Shown one piece after another: positions 52,198-61,548 of a DNA stretch of 64,000 nt. Under the pieces are notes generated by a model. That model was not told the origin of the DNA. It worked only from the letters and a program-made list of their open reading frames with translations, and did not search any database. The stretch covers positions 1 through 64,000 of the forward strand of contig JAEUVK010000163.1 in NCBI GenBank assembly GCA_016787135.1, read 5' to 3'. Origin of the DNA: Chitinophagaceae bacterium (GTDB lineage Bacteria; Bacteroidota; Bacteroidia; Chitinophagales; Chitinophagaceae). Every line of letters starts with the position of its first letter. Within the stretch, counting starts at the first letter, position 1. The translations under genes and the position numbers were made by a program.

Positions 52198-52205
52198 CGA
52201 ATATA
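52198..52205 (-). promoter_or_regulatory. Likely -7 box for the ilvD leader transcript
   Basis: TATATTCG on the - strand matches 7 of 8 bases of TAnnTTTG. It lies 15 bases before the leader start codon, so transcription would start just before it. The leu genes upstream may also read through. Confidence 0.45.
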
Positions 52206-52247
52206 CACCCGCCGGTCGAAAAAAGAACTAAGGCAAGCAATTATTTT

Positions 52248-53369
52248 TTATATGATAGTTGATTTTCTCAACTCAATATTCTCCTTCTTCACCGATGCAG
52301 GTATCTTTCCTGATACGTAGTCGCTGATCAGTTCACCGATCGTTGAAGTGAAATAGAAATTTACCGGGTCAATATCTTTTGTCACGAAACTGTTTTCCAA
52401 TGTCCAGTTAACGGCTTCACGCACCAATGCTGCTTCCTGCGTCAGGGAGAGGTATTCGAGCAACATGGCTCCTGATAAGATGGAACCCAGCGGATTGGCG
52501 ATATCTTTTCCGGCCGCCTGCGGATAAGAGCCATGGATCGGTTCGAATAATACAGTTCCTTTTCCAACAGAAGCAGAGGGCATCAGTCCTAATGAACCGC
52601 TTAATACACTGGCTTCATCACTGATGATATCGCCAAACATGTTTTCTGTGAGAACGATGTCAAATTGCTTTGGATTGAGAATGATCTGCATGGCAGCATT
52701 GTCAACGAACATATATTCAACGGTGACATCCGGATACTCTTTTGCAATATCCTGTACTACTTTTCTCCACAACCTCGATGTCTCCAGCACATTGGCTTTG
52801 TCAACCAGCGTTAATTTCTTTCTGCGTTCAGGCTTTTGTGCAAAATGAAAAGCGAGATGAGCGATCCTTTCGATCTCTTCTCTCGTATAAATGCAATCGT
52901 CAGAGGCCTGTGTGCCTTCCGCATTGATCTCTTTTTTGCCAAAATAGATGCCGCCTGTCAGCTCACGGAAAATGATGAAGTCAACTCCTTCTAATTGTTT
53001 GGCTTTTAACGGCGATAAATGCTGCAGCGAAGCATAGGTACTGATAGGGCGGAGGTTCGCATATAGCTGTAGCGATTTCCTCAGTTTTAGTAAGCCCTGC
53101 TCTGGTCTTACTTTGGCAGTAGGGTCGTTATCATATTTGGGATGACCAATCGCCCCGAATAGCACAGCATCGCTGTTAAGGCATGATTCGATAGTTTCGT
53201 CCGGTAGGGGGTTGCCGGTTTTATCAATGGCCACAGCACCCATCAGGCAATAAGTATAGTCAAACTCGTGGCCAAAACGTTCGGCAATTGCATTCAGCAC
53301 TTTAACCGATTGCCTCGTCACTTCCGGCCCGATGCCATCACCTTCTATCACTGTTATATGTTTCTTCAT
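52248..53369 (-). CDS. leuB: 3-isopropylmalate dehydrogenase
   Basis: It oxidises 3-isopropylmalate to the leucine precursor with NAD+. The 373-residue enzyme has EGDGIGPEV, GAIGHPKYD, the RELTGGIYFG loop, DKANVLETSRLWR and the NAD site HGSYPQAAGKDIANP. It follows leuD by 36 bases, and the attenuator region starts after its stop codon. Confidence 0.96.
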   Translation of the reverse strand: MKKHITVIEGDGIGPEVTRQSVKVLNAIAERFGHEFDYTYCLMGAVAIDKTGNPLPDETIESCLNSDAVLFGAIGHPKYDNDPTAKVRPEQGLLKLRKSLQLYANLRPISTYASLQHLSPLKAKQLEGVDFIIFRELTGGIYFGKKEINAEGTQASDDCIYTREEIERIAHLAFHFAQKPERRKKLTLVDKANVLETSRLWRKVVQDIAKEYPDVTVEYMFVDNAAMQIILNPKQFDIVLTENMFGDIISDEASVLSGSLGLMPSASVGKGTVLFEPIHGSYPQAAGKDIANPLGSILSGAMLLEYLSLTQEAALVREAVNWTLENSFVTKDIDPVNFYFTSTIGELISDYVSGKIPASVKKENIELRKSTII

Positions 53370-53405
53370 ATTTCGAAAGCCAAAGGCCTTTTAAAGTTTC
53401 TGGTA

Positions 53406-54005
53406 TTAAATAACGTGCTCCTTTTCGTAGTTGCTGATCTCTTCCTTAATGCTCAGCAGATAATCAATATCATCATAGCCATTCAGCAGGCATGTCTTTT
53501 TATAGTTGTTGATGTCAAAACTTTCTTTTTCGCCTGAGGAAACGATACTGATATATTGTTCCGGTAAATTCACTTCAATTTCTGTGGCCGGATTTTGTTC
53601 AATGGCAGCAAACAGTTTCTGCAGGAAATCTTCGCTGACGGTCACAGGAAGCAGGAAGTTGTTCAGCGCATTGTTTTTAAAAATATCAGCAAAGAAGCTG
53701 CTGACCACTACATCAAAACCGCCATCTTTGATCGCCCATGCTGCATGTTCCCTGGAAGAGCCGCAGCCAAAATTTTTTGCAGCCACTAATATACTTCCAC
53801 GGTAAGCCGGTTTATTTAAGGAAAAATCTCTTTTGGGTTTTGTTTCATCATCATTTTCATATCTCCAGTCACGGAACAGGTTCTTGCCAAAACCTTCTCT
53901 GCTGGTCGCTTTTAAAAAGCGTGCAGGGATGATCTGGTCAGTATCCACATTCTCCATATTCAGTGGCACTGCAGTCGATCTGATTATGCTGATTTGTTTG
54001 CTCAT
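53406..54005 (-). CDS. leuD: 3-isopropylmalate dehydratase small subunit
   Basis: It forms the isomerase with LeuC. The 199-residue swivel domain shows [12 protein letters not shown] and the [18 protein letters not shown] motif. It lies 12 bases after leuC. Confidence 0.96.
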   Translation of the reverse strand: MSKQISIIRSTAVPLNMENVDTDQIIPARFLKATSREGFGKNLFRDWRYENDDETKPKRDFSLNKPAYRGSILVAAKNFGCGSSREHAAWAIKDGGFDVVVSSFFADIFKNNALNNFLLPVTVSEDFLQKLFAAIEQNPATEIEVNLPEQYISIVSSGEKESFDINNYKKTCLLNGYDDIDYLLSIKEEISNYEKEHVI

Positions 54006-54017
54006 TTGCTTGCAGGA

Positions 54018-55439
54018 TCAATTATTGACTAACTCACTTTTACTGTAATATTCCCTGATATCGCCTACTTCTCCGGTAATGGCGGCTAATGCTGCCGTTA
54101 ACGGGCTCGCTAAAAATGTTCTTGCATTAGGCCCTTGTCTTCCTTCAAAGTTCCTGTTGGAAGTAGAGATGCAATATTTGCCGGCAGGAATTTTATCTTC
54201 ATTCATTCCAAGGCAAGCGCTGCAGCCGGGCTGCCGGAGTATAAAACCGGCCGCAGCAAATATTTTATCAATGCCTTCTTCAATGGCTTGTTTTTCTACC
54301 TGTTTGCTTCCGGGAACGATCCATACTTCCACGTCGTCAGCTTTGTGTTTGCCTTTTACAAAACCGGCTACCATTCTCAGGTCCTCAATTCTCGAATTGG
54401 TACAACTGCCGATGAAGACGTAATCCACTTTCTTCCCTTTGATATTCGCACCGGGCTGAAGACCCATATAAGCCAGCGACTTTTCAAAAGATGGCTTTTC
54501 TTTTTCATCTACTTCGTTCAAAGCGGGCACATGGCCGCTTACGCCAATACCCATACCCGGATTGGTACCATAAGTGATCATCGGCTCAATATCCTCAGCT
54601 TTGATGTTTATTTCTTTATCAAATACTGCATCGGCATCGCTGTATAATGTTTTCCAATAGGCTAATTTCTTATCCCATTCTGCACCTGCAGGAGCGAACT
54701 TTCTTCCTTTTATATAACCAAACGTGATTTCATCAGGGGCGATCATACCGCAACGGGCGCCCATTTCAATGCTCATGTTACAGATCGTCATTCTGGCTTC
54801 CATGGAAAGTGAACGGATAGCTGAACCAGCAAACTCAACTGCATAACCTGTAGCGCCACTGGCAGTGATCTGCGATAATATATAGAGAACAATGTCCTTA
54901 CTTACTACTCCTTTGTTCAGTTTGCCATCAATGCTGATTCGCATCAGTTTAGGTTTGCTTTGCATCAAACATTGCGTGGCCAATACCATTTCTACTTCGC
55001 TGGTGCCAATACCAAAGGCAATGTTGCCAAATGCACCATGGGTAGATGTATGGCTGTCGCCGCATACGATCGTCATTCCCGGCTGCGTGATACCGAGCTC
55101 GGGCCCTATAACATGAACAATGCCCTGGAACGGGTGTCCAAGGCCATACAATTCTATACCATGTTCTGCACAATTCTTCTTCAATGCCTCTACCTGCAGC
55201 CTCGATAATTCCTCTTTGATAGGTAAGTGCTGGTTAAGGGTAGGTACATTATGATCGGCAGTAGCAACGACCTGCTGCGGACGAAAAACTTTGATGCCCC
55301 TCTTATTCAGTCCTGCAAATGCCTGCGGGCTGGTCACTTCGTGAATGAAATGGGTATCAATGTAAAAAACGGATGGGCCGCCATCAATCGTTTTGACGAC
55401 ATGTTTGTCCCAGATCTTTTCAAATAATGTTTGTCCCAT
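54018..55439 (-). CDS. leuC: 3-isopropylmalate dehydratase large subunit
   Basis: It carries the 4Fe-4S cluster of isopropylmalate isomerase. The 473-residue aconitase-like protein has [28 protein letters not shown] and [10 protein letters not shown] (cluster cysteines). A hairpin lies in the 71-base gap between leuA and this gene. Confidence 0.96.
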   Translation of the reverse strand: MGQTLFEKIWDKHVVKTIDGGPSVFYIDTHFIHEVTSPQAFAGLNKRGIKVFRPQQVVATADHNVPTLNQHLPIKEELSRLQVEALKKNCAEHGIELYGLGHPFQGIVHVIGPELGITQPGMTIVCGDSHTSTHGAFGNIAFGIGTSEVEMVLATQCLMQSKPKLMRISIDGKLNKGVVSKDIVLYILSQITASGATGYAVEFAGSAIRSLSMEARMTICNMSIEMGARCGMIAPDEITFGYIKGRKFAPAGAEWDKKLAYWKTLYSDADAVFDKEINIKAEDIEPMITYGTNPGMGIGVSGHVPALNEVDEKEKPSFEKSLAYMGLQPGANIKGKKVDYVFIGSCTNSRIEDLRMVAGFVKGKHKADDVEVWIVPGSKQVEKQAIEEGIDKIFAAAGFILRQPGCSACLGMNEDKIPAGKYCISTSNRNFEGRQGPNARTFLASPLTAALAAITGEVGDIREYYSKSELVNN

Positions 55440-55450
55440 TGCTGTTTTTT

Positions 55451-55479
55451 AAAAATAGCATGATGTAGAAACATCACGC
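55451..55479 (-). terminator. Terminator-like hairpin between leuA and leuC
   Basis: On the - strand GCGTGATGT (55479-55471) pairs with ACATCATGC (55466-55458) over nine positions, one G-U, around TTCT, then TATTTTT. It may be a weak terminator that tunes leuCDB relative to leuA. Confidence 0.5.
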
Positions 55480-55510
55480 TTTCCAAAACTATCTGCTTAA
55501 GAGAAAATCC

Positions 55511-56680
55511 TTATGTTGTGATAACTGTGGTCTCAAAACTTTTTGCCATCGCCTGCAGGTCTGCATCTTCCACTTCTTTTTTCCTGTCCGCTACTTTCAG
55601 AAACTCGGCATATAATACATCGACATCATTCCGGTTGAATTGGTACCCTAACTTGTGAAAACGGTGGGCTAATGCACTTCTTCCGCTTCTCGCTGTCAGT
55701 ACGATCTTAGAACCATCCGCACCTACCTCTTCAGGGGCTATAATCTCATAGGTCTGCGCATCTTTCAAAAATCCATCCTGGTGAATCCCGGATGAATGAG
55801 AAAATGCATTGCTTCCCACTATCGCTTTATTGGCCTGTACCGGCATCCTCATGGTATCGGATACGAGGCGGCTGATCGGATTCAACTGCTGTGTTTTGAT
55901 ATTGGTGTAGTAGCCAAGTGTATGATGCTGTTTCAGGATCATCACTACTTCTTCTAATGAAGTATTACCCGCCCTTTCACCAAGGCCATTAATAGTACAT
56001 TCTATTTGTCTGGCCCCATTTAAAACACCAGAAATGGAGTTAGCAGTAGCCAAGCCCAGATCGTTATGACAATGACAACTGATGATGGCCTTGTCTATGT
56101 TCGGTACATTATTAATAAGATAAGCGATCTTTTCACCGTACTGATGCGGTAAACAATAGCCGGTAGTATCCGGAATGTTCACCACCGTGGCGCCGGCTTT
56201 GATGACTGCTTCGATCACCCTGGCGAGATACTCATTATCCGTGCGACCGGCATCTTCTGCATAGAACTCTACATCATCTACAAAGTTCTTTGCCCACTTT
56301 ACGGCCTGAATGGCTCTTTCAAGTATTTCCTCCCTTGTGGCATTGAATTTTGCCTTGATATGAGAATCAGATGTTCCGATGCCTGTATGAATACGTGGGC
56401 GAACAGCTCCTTTTAATGCGGCTGCCGCGGTCTCAATATCTTTTTCGACGGCACGGCTGAGTCCACAGACCGTAGCATGTTTGATTACTTTGGCGATCTC
56501 CTGTACGGAAGCAAAGTCCCCAGGAGAAGAAATGGGGAACCCCGCTTCGATAATATCAACACCTAAATCCTCGAGGGCCAGCGCCAGTTCGATCTTTTCA
56601 CCGGCATTCAGCTTGCATCCCGGTACCTGCTCTCCGTCACGAAGAGTGGTATCAAAGATGTGGATTTTTTTATCAGCCAT
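55511..56680 (-). CDS. leuA: 2-isopropylmalate synthase, short form
   Basis: It commits 2-oxoisovalerate to leucine with acetyl-CoA. The 389-residue protein has [12 protein letters not shown], the metal site [14 protein letters not shown], and [15 protein letters not shown]. The C-terminal regulatory domain of the usual 500-residue LeuA is absent, so direct leucine feedback through that domain is not expected. A citramalate or homocitrate synthase role is possible in principle, but the leuCDB neighbours support LeuA. Confidence 0.9.
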   Translation of the reverse strand: MADKKIHIFDTTLRDGEQVPGCKLNAGEKIELALALEDLGVDIIEAGFPISSPGDFASVQEIAKVIKHATVCGLSRAVEKDIETAAAALKGAVRPRIHTGIGTSDSHIKAKFNATREEILERAIQAVKWAKNFVDDVEFYAEDAGRTDNEYLARVIEAVIKAGATVVNIPDTTGYCLPHQYGEKIAYLINNVPNIDKAIISCHCHNDLGLATANSISGVLNGARQIECTINGLGERAGNTSLEEVVMILKQHHTLGYYTNIKTQQLNPISRLVSDTMRMPVQANKAIVGSNAFSHSSGIHQDGFLKDAQTYEIIAPEEVGADGSKIVLTARSGRSALAHRFHKLGYQFNRNDVDVLYAEFLKVADRKKEVEDADLQAMAKSFETTVITT

Positions 56681-56704
56681 AATTAATTGATATATTGGGT
56701 AAGA

Positions 56705-56717
56705 AAGCAGGCTGCTT
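56705..56717. promoter_or_regulatory. Palindrome AAGCAG-g-CTGCTT before leuA
   Basis: A perfect 6-1-6 inverted repeat, 25 bases upstream of the leuA start, in the 206-base gap between two divergent genes. It could be an operator or a small RNA hairpin in the leuA leader. The gap also holds a hairpin AGGGC/GCCCT at 56829-56844. No leader peptide rich in Leu codons is visible. Confidence 0.3.
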
Positions 56718-56886
56718 ATTTTTGTATTGCTTGCTATGGAAAAAGTTAATAAACAACCTGCCCTGCCAAGTTACCGACATGGCAGCGGCTGGTGAAACTA
56801 AAATGACCCTGGTTTTACACGATTGAAAAGGGCCAAAATGCCCTGAAAGCCTTTACTGTCAAGGATTTTAAATAAGAGGAATTACG

Positions 56887-58449
56887 ATGCCCAACCGCTC
56901 AACAGATGCCCTGTTTCAACTGGTAAAATCGCTGGAAAAGTCCGAAAAAAGGAATTTCAAGCTATTTGTCAGGAGGAATAGTGCCAGTGAGAACCTGAAG
57001 ATCATACAACTTTTTGACGCTCTTGATAAAATGAATGAGTACGACGAAACCGTCTTACTGAAGAAAAATAAGGCGATCAGCAAGCAGCAATTGTCCAATA
57101 TCAAGGCCCATTTATATAAACAAATACTTTCCAGCCTCCGTATCATCAAGGATGAGGACAACATAGACATACAACTCCATGAACAAATGGACCATGCCCG
57201 GATACTGTATAACAAAGGGCTCTATCACCAGACCCTGAAAGTGCTGGACAGGATGAAGGAATTGGCTAAAGTCCATAACCAGCTTACTTATCTGCAGCAG
57301 GTGCTGTTCTTTGAAAAAAAGATCGAGGCGCTCTACATCACCAGGAGTATGAAGAACCGGGCTGATCAGCTTTCAGCCGATTCCCTGGCGGTGGATTGCC
57401 AGCTTTCGCTGGTTACCAGACTCTCCAATCTTTCCCTGCAATTATATAGCTGGTATATTCAGCATGGCCATGCCCGCCATAAAGAGGATGAAACAGAACT
57501 AAAAGAGTTTTTGGCCAATCATTTACCGGAAGAGGCAAAGATGGCCAAAGGCTTCTACGAAAGATTGTACTTGTACCAGAGTTATTGCTGGTACACTTTT
57601 ATCCGGCAGGATTTTTTGCAATACTACCGCTACACGCAAAAGTGGGTTGACCTTTTTGAGGAGCAACCTGCCATGATAGAAGTAGAGACAGGCAACTACA
57701 TAAAAGGTATGCACAACCTGATGGGGGCACATTTTGACCTGCTGAACCCTAAAAAGCTGGCTGAAACCATTGAAGAGTTTGAAAAATTTGCTCATAGGAA
57801 AGTAGTGGTACAGAACGATAACAACCGCATTCTCGTTTTTACCTACTTATATACTTCCAAGATCAATCTTCATTTCCTGGAAGGCAGATTTGCCGACGGA
57901 TTGAAGCTGGTCCCTCATATTGAAGAAAAACTGAAAGAATATGAATTGTACCTTGACCGCCATCGTGTACTGGTGTTTTATTATAAAATAGCCTGTTTGT
58001 ACTTTGGCAGCGGGAATAATGAAAAGACCATTCTTTATTTAAGCAAGATCATCAATCAGAAAACGGACCTGCGTACCGACCTGCAATGTTATGCCCGGCT
58101 GCTTCACCTGATCGCCCATTATGAATTGGGCAATTTTGAGTTGCTGGAATACCTGACAAAATCGGTGTATCGCTTTATGGCCAAGATGGGTAGTCTTAGC
58201 CAGGTAGAAGAAGAAATGTTCAGGTTCCTGCGGCATTCCTTTGCTGTAGGCGCCCAAACTTTGAAACCGGAATTTGAAAAATTATTGGAAAAGCTGAAAC
58301 AATATGAAGGTAACCCGCAGGAAACAAGAGCTTTTGCCTACCTCGATGTCATCTCCTGGCTGGAAAGCAAGATCAACGGCGTACATGTGCAGGATGTGAT
58401 CCGGGAAAAGTATAAAAGAAAAAAGAAGAATATAGTCCCGGAAGACTGA
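56887..58449 (+). CDS. Large helical-repeat protein of unknown function
   Basis: I do not recognise this 520-residue protein. It is nearly all helical, in repeats of TPR/SEL1-like shape with many Tyr, Phe, Leu and Lys residues (for example YNKGLYHQTLKVLDRMKEL). It has no signal peptide and a basic C-terminus (KYKRKKKN). Such proteins occur widely in Bacteroidota without assigned role. It is divergent from leuA and 112 bases before carA. Confidence 0.6.
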   Translation: MPNRSTDALFQLVKSLEKSEKRNFKLFVRRNSASENLKIIQLFDALDKMNEYDETVLLKKNKAISKQQLSNIKAHLYKQILSSLRIIKDEDNIDIQLHEQMDHARILYNKGLYHQTLKVLDRMKELAKVHNQLTYLQQVLFFEKKIEALYITRSMKNRADQLSADSLAVDCQLSLVTRLSNLSLQLYSWYIQHGHARHKEDETELKEFLANHLPEEAKMAKGFYERLYLYQSYCWYTFIRQDFLQYYRYTQKWVDLFEEQPAMIEVETGNYIKGMHNLMGAHFDLLNPKKLAETIEEFEKFAHRKVVVQNDNNRILVFTYLYTSKINLHFLEGRFADGLKLVPHIEEKLKEYELYLDRHRVLVFYYKIACLYFGSGNNEKTILYLSKIINQKTDLRTDLQCYARLLHLIAHYELGNFELLEYLTKSVYRFMAKMGSLSQVEEEMFRFLRHSFAVGAQTLKPEFEKLLEKLKQYEGNPQETRAFAYLDVISWLESKINGVHVQDVIREKYKRKKKNIVPED

Positions 58450-58519
58450 CCTTTTATATATGTGGAAATCATCTCCCCATTTGTGAAATAATTCTGCCTG
58501 TTCTGAACTTTTTACTCCC

Positions 58520-58527
58520 TACTTTTG
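58520..58527 (+). promoter_or_regulatory. Promoter -7 box (TACTTTTG) of carA
   Basis: TACTTTTG matches TAnnTTTG exactly, 34 bases before the carA ATG. No strong -33 element is evident. Confidence 0.5.
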
Positions 58528-58561
58528 CGCAATTTGTCTAAAAGCAGATTGCAATAAAATA

Positions 58562-59668
58562 ATGAGCGAAAAACAACGTCCCGCTATTCTTGTATTGGCT
58601 GATGGAACAGTATGCCAGGGCAAGGCATTTGGGGCCATTGGCATTACCACAGGTGAAATTTGTTTTAATACCGGTATGACCGGTTACCAGGAAGTTTTTA
58701 CCGATCCCAGCTATTATGGGCAGATACTGATCATGAATACGGTACATGTCGGTAACTACGGAGTGAAGGATAAAGATGTGGAGTCAGATAGTGTGAAAAT
58801 AAGGGGTTTGATCGGCCGCAACCTCGAAGACCAGTACTCCAGAAAACTGGCCAACGGCTCGTTGGAAGATTACATGAAAGCAAATAAGATCGTTTCAATA
58901 GAGGGGGTGGACACAAGGGCATTGGTAGCACATATCCGCACCAAAGGCGCCATGAACTGTATCATCTCTTCAGAGATCACCGATGTGGAATTGCTGAAAA
59001 AGAACCTGGCCAGCGTACCGGATATGAATGGCCTCGAACTGGCTTCTCATGTAAGTACCAAACAACCTTATGAAATGGGCAATGCTGATTCGAAGGTCAG
59101 GATAGCTGTGATGGATTACGGGGTAAAACAACATATACTGCACTGCATGGTGGACAGGGGGGCTTATGTAAAAGTGTTTCCGGCCAAAACAAAACTGAAG
59201 GACGTAAAAGATTTCAGGCCCAATGGCTACTTTATATCCAATGGCCCCGGCGATCCGGCCGCTATGGATTATGCAATTGATACCGTAAAGGAAATAATGA
59301 AAGAAGATAAACCGGTATTTGGTATCTGCCTTGGCCACCAGTTGCTGGCGCTTGCCAATGGTATTCCTACTTTTAAAATGCATCATGGGCACCGCGGATT
59401 GAATCACCCGGTTAAGAACCTGATAACGGGCAAATGCGAGATCACTACGCAGAACCATGGTTTTGGCGTTGATCCCGAAGCAGTAAAAAAAGCATCACAT
59501 ATTGAGGTGACGCATCTGAACCTGAACGACCAGTCAATAGAAGGGATCAGGATAAAAGATAAACCTGCTTTCTCAGTACAATACCATCCCGAAAGTACAC
59601 CGGGGCCGCATGATTCGAGATATTTATTTGACGAGTTCATTAAACTGATAGAAGGACAGAAAAACTAA
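58562..59668 (+). CDS. carA: Carbamoyl-phosphate synthase small subunit
   Basis: It removes ammonia from glutamine for carbamoyl phosphate used in arginine and pyrimidine synthesis. The 368-residue protein has the N-terminal domain with ADGTVCQG and a class I amidotransferase domain with GICLGHQ (catalytic Cys256), HPESTPGPHD (His and Glu). carB is not in the window. A terminator follows. Confidence 0.96.
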   Translation: MSEKQRPAILVLADGTVCQGKAFGAIGITTGEICFNTGMTGYQEVFTDPSYYGQILIMNTVHVGNYGVKDKDVESDSVKIRGLIGRNLEDQYSRKLANGSLEDYMKANKIVSIEGVDTRALVAHIRTKGAMNCIISSEITDVELLKKNLASVPDMNGLELASHVSTKQPYEMGNADSKVRIAVMDYGVKQHILHCMVDRGAYVKVFPAKTKLKDVKDFRPNGYFISNGPGDPAAMDYAIDTVKEIMKEDKPVFGICLGHQLLALANGIPTFKMHHGHRGLNHPVKNLITGKCEITTQNHGFGVDPEAVKKASHIEVTHLNLNDQSIEGIRIKDKPAFSVQYHPESTPGPHDSRYLFDEFIKLIEGQKN

Positions 59669-59735
59669 ATAATACCGGCCTCTGTATTGTATCGGGTAAT
59701 TTCGGTGTGAAACATAAAATCATTTGATATAAATT

Positions 59736-59759
59736 GCCGCTCTGACAAGCGGCTTTTTT
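59736..59759 (+). terminator. Terminator after carA, touching the next gene
   Basis: GCCGCT (59736-59741) pairs with AGCGGC (59748-59753) around CTGACA, then six T. The next gene starts at the base after the T run. Confidence 0.85.
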
Positions 59760-60293
59760 ATGTTCACTGAATTAGAGACAGCAAGATTCTTATTGAAGCG
59801 GATACAGCCAGAAGACCAGGCCTTTATCTTCAAAGGGCTTAGTGACCCGCAGGTGATACCTTTTTATGGTGTGCAATACAAAACCTTCGAAGAAACAAAA
59901 GAGCAGATGGAATTTTATGAAAGGATCCTTCATGAAAGAACAGGTTGTCATTGGAAGATAGTGGAGAAGGCAAGTCTTCAGCCTGCAGGTGTCTGCGGTT
60001 TTAATGGCTATCAGCTGCTGCATGAAAAAGCAGAAATAGGGTATTGGTTATTGCCTGGTTTTTGGAAAAAAGGTGTCATGCAGGAAGTGTTACCGGTTAT
60101 GATCGGTCATTTATTCTCGGATTGGAAAATACACCGCCTGGAATCAGTGATCGAAGAAGGAAATGATGCAAGCTGCCGGCTTTCAGAAAAACTCGGATTC
60201 AGGCTCGAAGGAATGTTGAGGGAAAGCGAGATAAAATATGGTAAGCGCATCAGCCTTTTGATGTACAGCCTGTTGTCAACCGATCCTCGCTGA
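59760..60293 (+). CDS. GNAT acetyltransferase (RimJ/RimL type)
   Basis: The 177-residue protein has the RimJ/RimL pattern ETARFLLKRI at the start, GYWLLPGFWKKGVMQEVLPV (acetyl-CoA binding) and NDASCRLSEKLGFRLEGMLRE. It acetylates an unknown amine, maybe a protein N-terminus. The ATG follows directly on the T run of the carA terminator, so it probably depends on readthrough or a promoter in carA. Confidence 0.88.
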   Translation: MFTELETARFLLKRIQPEDQAFIFKGLSDPQVIPFYGVQYKTFEETKEQMEFYERILHERTGCHWKIVEKASLQPAGVCGFNGYQLLHEKAEIGYWLLPGFWKKGVMQEVLPVMIGHLFSDWKIHRLESVIEEGNDASCRLSEKLGFRLEGMLRESEIKYGKRISLLMYSLLSTDPR

Positions 60294-60325
60294 CCAGATG
60301 AATGATTTACTGTAATTTTACTTTT

Positions 60326-60751
60326 ATGAAAATAGCCATCATCAACGGTCCTAACCTGAATCTTCTTGGTAAAAGAGAAACGGATATCTATGGCAATATG
60401 TCTTTTGATAAATTCCTGGAGCAATTAAAAGCAAAATACCCGCAGGTGGTTTTTTCCTATTTCCAGAGTAATATTGAAGGCGAACTGATCAATGAGATAC
60501 AAAAGGCCGGTTATGAATATAACGGAATCGTTTTAAACCCGGCCGGTTATACACATACATCCGTAGCAATAGGAGATGCGATTGCTGCTATTAAGGCCCC
60601 GGTAATAGAAGTGCATATATCTAACGTTCATGCAAGGGAGGATTTCAGAAAGCTATCTCATGTTTCCGGTAAGGCTGCAGGCAGCATATTTGGTCTTGGA
60701 TTAAAGGGATATGAGTTGGCTGTTGAATACCTGCTCTCACGGACATCCTGA
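60326..60751 (+). CDS. aroQ: 3-dehydroquinate dehydratase, type II
   Basis: It dehydrates 3-dehydroquinate in the shikimate pathway. The 141-residue enzyme has INGPNLNLLGKRE, Tyr22 (IYG), LNPAGYTHTSVAIGDAI and VHISNVHARE (His97). The frame is open to 60302; family proteins start at MKIAIINGPN, so I used the ATG at 60326. Confidence 0.95.
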   Translation: MKIAIINGPNLNLLGKRETDIYGNMSFDKFLEQLKAKYPQVVFSYFQSNIEGELINEIQKAGYEYNGIVLNPAGYTHTSVAIGDAIAAIKAPVIEVHISNVHAREDFRKLSHVSGKAAGSIFGLGLKGYELAVEYLLSRTS

Positions 60752-60766
60752 GGCCTGCTTTGGCTT

Positions 60767-60774
60767 TAATTTTG
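60767..60774 (+). promoter_or_regulatory. Promoter -7 box (TAATTTTG)
   Basis: TAATTTTG matches TAnnTTTG and lies 54 bases before the ATG at 60829. It rules against the longer frame starting at 60760. Confidence 0.45.
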
Positions 60775-60828
60775 CGCATAAATCTGTGCACTTTTTCGTT
60801 ATTCAGTGGTACCTGCAAAACTTTTTAT

Positions 60829-61536
60829 ATGCGTTTCTTTTTAAGCTTGCTTCTTTTTGTCTCACTCAATTCTTACAGTCAGTGGAAGGATTTTGTTATT
60901 AGTGTCAGGGGGGATACGCTTAACAGGGTGGATATGAAGGGAAAAAAACAGGGTCCATGGGTTGTCAATGTGCCCGATCTGCGTGGAGAAAGAGGCTACG
61001 AGGAAGAGGGGTATTTTGAAAATGATCTGAAAGAAGGGACCTGGAAGCGGTTTTCATTACAAGGTGTAAAGATCGCTGAAGAGAATTATCGCTGGGGCAA
61101 ACTGAATGGTCGTTGCAGGTATTATACCTATAACGGTGGTTTATTGAGAGAAGAGAACTGGAGGGCAATGGATCCATTACGGCAATATGATACGGTAGCA
61201 GTATATGACATAAAAGATCCGACTAAAATGGTAGGTGAAGTAGTAGTGAAGAATGAAGGAATATCTATGAGGCACGGGACGTGGAATTATTATGACCCGG
61301 TGGAGGGAGTGATCGTTCAAACAGAAAAATACCAGCTGAACAAACTGGTAACAGACGATGGGGAAGTAATAGATGACGAACTGAAGCCGATGGGTATCGG
61401 GAAAGGTAAGATGGCTTCAGATACTGCCGGTAAAAAAGCCATGACAAAACCCCGGGCGATACTTGATTACGAAAAAAAGAATTCAGGGAAAAAGAAGATA
61501 AAGGCAAGAGATGGGAGCACCTCCGGATATCAATAG
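60829..61536 (+). CDS. Secreted MORN-like repeat protein
   Basis: The protein of about 235 residues has a signal peptide ending near NSYSQ and MORN/toxin_W-type repeats, seen as GYFENDLKEGTWKRFSLQG and YRWGKLNGRCRYYTYNGG. The C-terminus is lysine-rich and disordered-looking. Proteins of this type are surface or periplasmic in Bacteroidota; function unknown. It converges with the esterase, 12 bases apart. Confidence 0.7.
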   Translation: MRFFLSLLLFVSLNSYSQWKDFVISVRGDTLNRVDMKGKKQGPWVVNVPDLRGERGYEEEGYFENDLKEGTWKRFSLQGVKIAEENYRWGKLNGRCRYYTYNGGLLREENWRAMDPLRQYDTVAVYDIKDPTKMVGEVVVKNEGISMRHGTWNYYDPVEGVIVQTEKYQLNKLVTDDGEVIDDELKPMGIGKGKMASDTAGKKAMTKPRAILDYEKKNSGKKKIKARDGSTSGYQ

Positions 61537-61548
61537 ATGTACGCTTCT

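Noticed and set aside
56681-56886. Leucine leader peptide before leuA
   Set aside because: The only frame of suitable size on the - strand has no run of Leu codons and no terminator/antiterminator pair.
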